Below, one piece after another: positions 63,857 to 64,000 of a stretch of 64,000 bases of DNA. The notes under the pieces were generated by a model that was not told the origin of the DNA, searched no databases, and saw only the letters and a list, made by a program, of their open reading frames with translations. The translations under genes were made by a program, and so were the position numbers. The DNA lies in contig NZ_CP031455.1 of assembly GCF_003391135.1 (NCBI RefSeq), positions 1,984,001 to 2,048,000 of the forward strand, given 5' to 3'. The number at the start of each line of letters is the position of its first letter. Position 1 is the stretch's first letter. The DNA is from Streptoverticillium olivoreticuli subsp. olivoreticuli (lineage in GTDB: Bacteria; Actinomycetota; Actinomycetes; Streptomycetales; Streptomycetaceae).

Positions 63857-64000
63857 ATGGACTTCAGCGATGTCTCACTGACCGCACTGCGGGTCTTCCG
63901 CGAGGTGGCCGAGCGGGGTACCTTCACCGCCGCGGCGACCGCGCTGGGCTACACCCAGTCCGCGGTGTCCCGGCAGATCGCCTCCCTCGAGCGGGCGGCG
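63857..64000 (+). CDS. LysR-family regulator, 5' part only
   Basis: The first 48 codons of a LysR regulator run off the window end: MDFSDVSLTALRVFREVAE, then FTAAATALGYTQSAVSRQIA and SLERAA, a complete winged HTH. The effector domain lies beyond the window. It is divergent from the two-SDR operon, with a perfect palindrome between, and so is probably their regulator. Confidence 0.88.
   Translation, partial: MDFSDVSLTALRVFREVAERGTFTAAATALGYTQSAVSRQIASLERAA

Overview
The window reads as chromosomal DNA from a Streptomyces or close relative. It is very GC-rich, genes are dense on both strands, and GTG/TTG starts are common. Lineage-typical genes are present: a rodlin, MmyB-type HTH regulators, a DUF397 protein, SpoIIE-type phosphatases and an NsdA-like TPR regulator. 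Four genes carry the rare leucine codon TTA, which in Streptomyces ties expression to the bldA tRNA and so to development. No rRNA, tRNA, transposase, phage or CRISPR was seen.

Layout. 0.4-5.7 kb: a small type III polyketide synthase locus (MmyB regulator, synthase, exporter, TTA-containing FAD enzyme). 5.7-11.2 kb: orphan response regulator, FUSC exporter, secreted NodB deacetylase, beta-propeller protein, YchJ protein. 11.2-20.7 kb: one leftward, largely overlapping eight-gene operon encoding a CE18/Agd3-like deacetylase, a PelF-like glycosyltransferase with a multispanning membrane partner, three sugar-nucleotide enzymes, a Spherulin-4/GH135 protein and a GH114 lipoprotein. This is the bacterial counterpart of the fungal galactosaminogalactan set and related to Pel systems; it is the most interesting system here. 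21.6-30.4 kb: mixed genes (SDR, esterase, PhzF-like, Mut7-C, polyprenyl synthase, HEAT-repeat protein, a secreted protein with a CheD-like Cys/His pattern). 31-35.4 kb: regulatory group (PAS-SpoIIE phosphatase, NsdA-like regulator, TTA-containing kinase-like protein). 35.6-40.9 kb: secreted amidase, rodlin, a 2OG oxygenase behind a short leader peptide, DUF397.

41-57.9 kb: acyl-CoA and sterol-type catabolism. It holds a FadD19-like ligase divergent from an operon of enoyl-CoA hydratase, DUF35 protein and two thiolase-fold proteins that lack the nucleophilic Cys. Also present are phospholipase C, PaaK, two more AMP-forming ligases, a nitronate monooxygenase-like flavoprotein, a TPR Ser/Thr kinase and an MpaB-type oxygenase. 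The same operator, CTGAC-N5-GTCAG, lies in front of two of these units. 57.9-60.1 kb: decayed DNA (LysR remnant, and histidine kinase and ApbE remnants joined at a deletion scar) around a TTA-containing GAF-SpoIIE phosphatase. 60.1-64 kb: an MmyB regulator divergent from an SDR across a perfect palindrome, two further SDRs, and the start of a LysR gene with its own palindrome.
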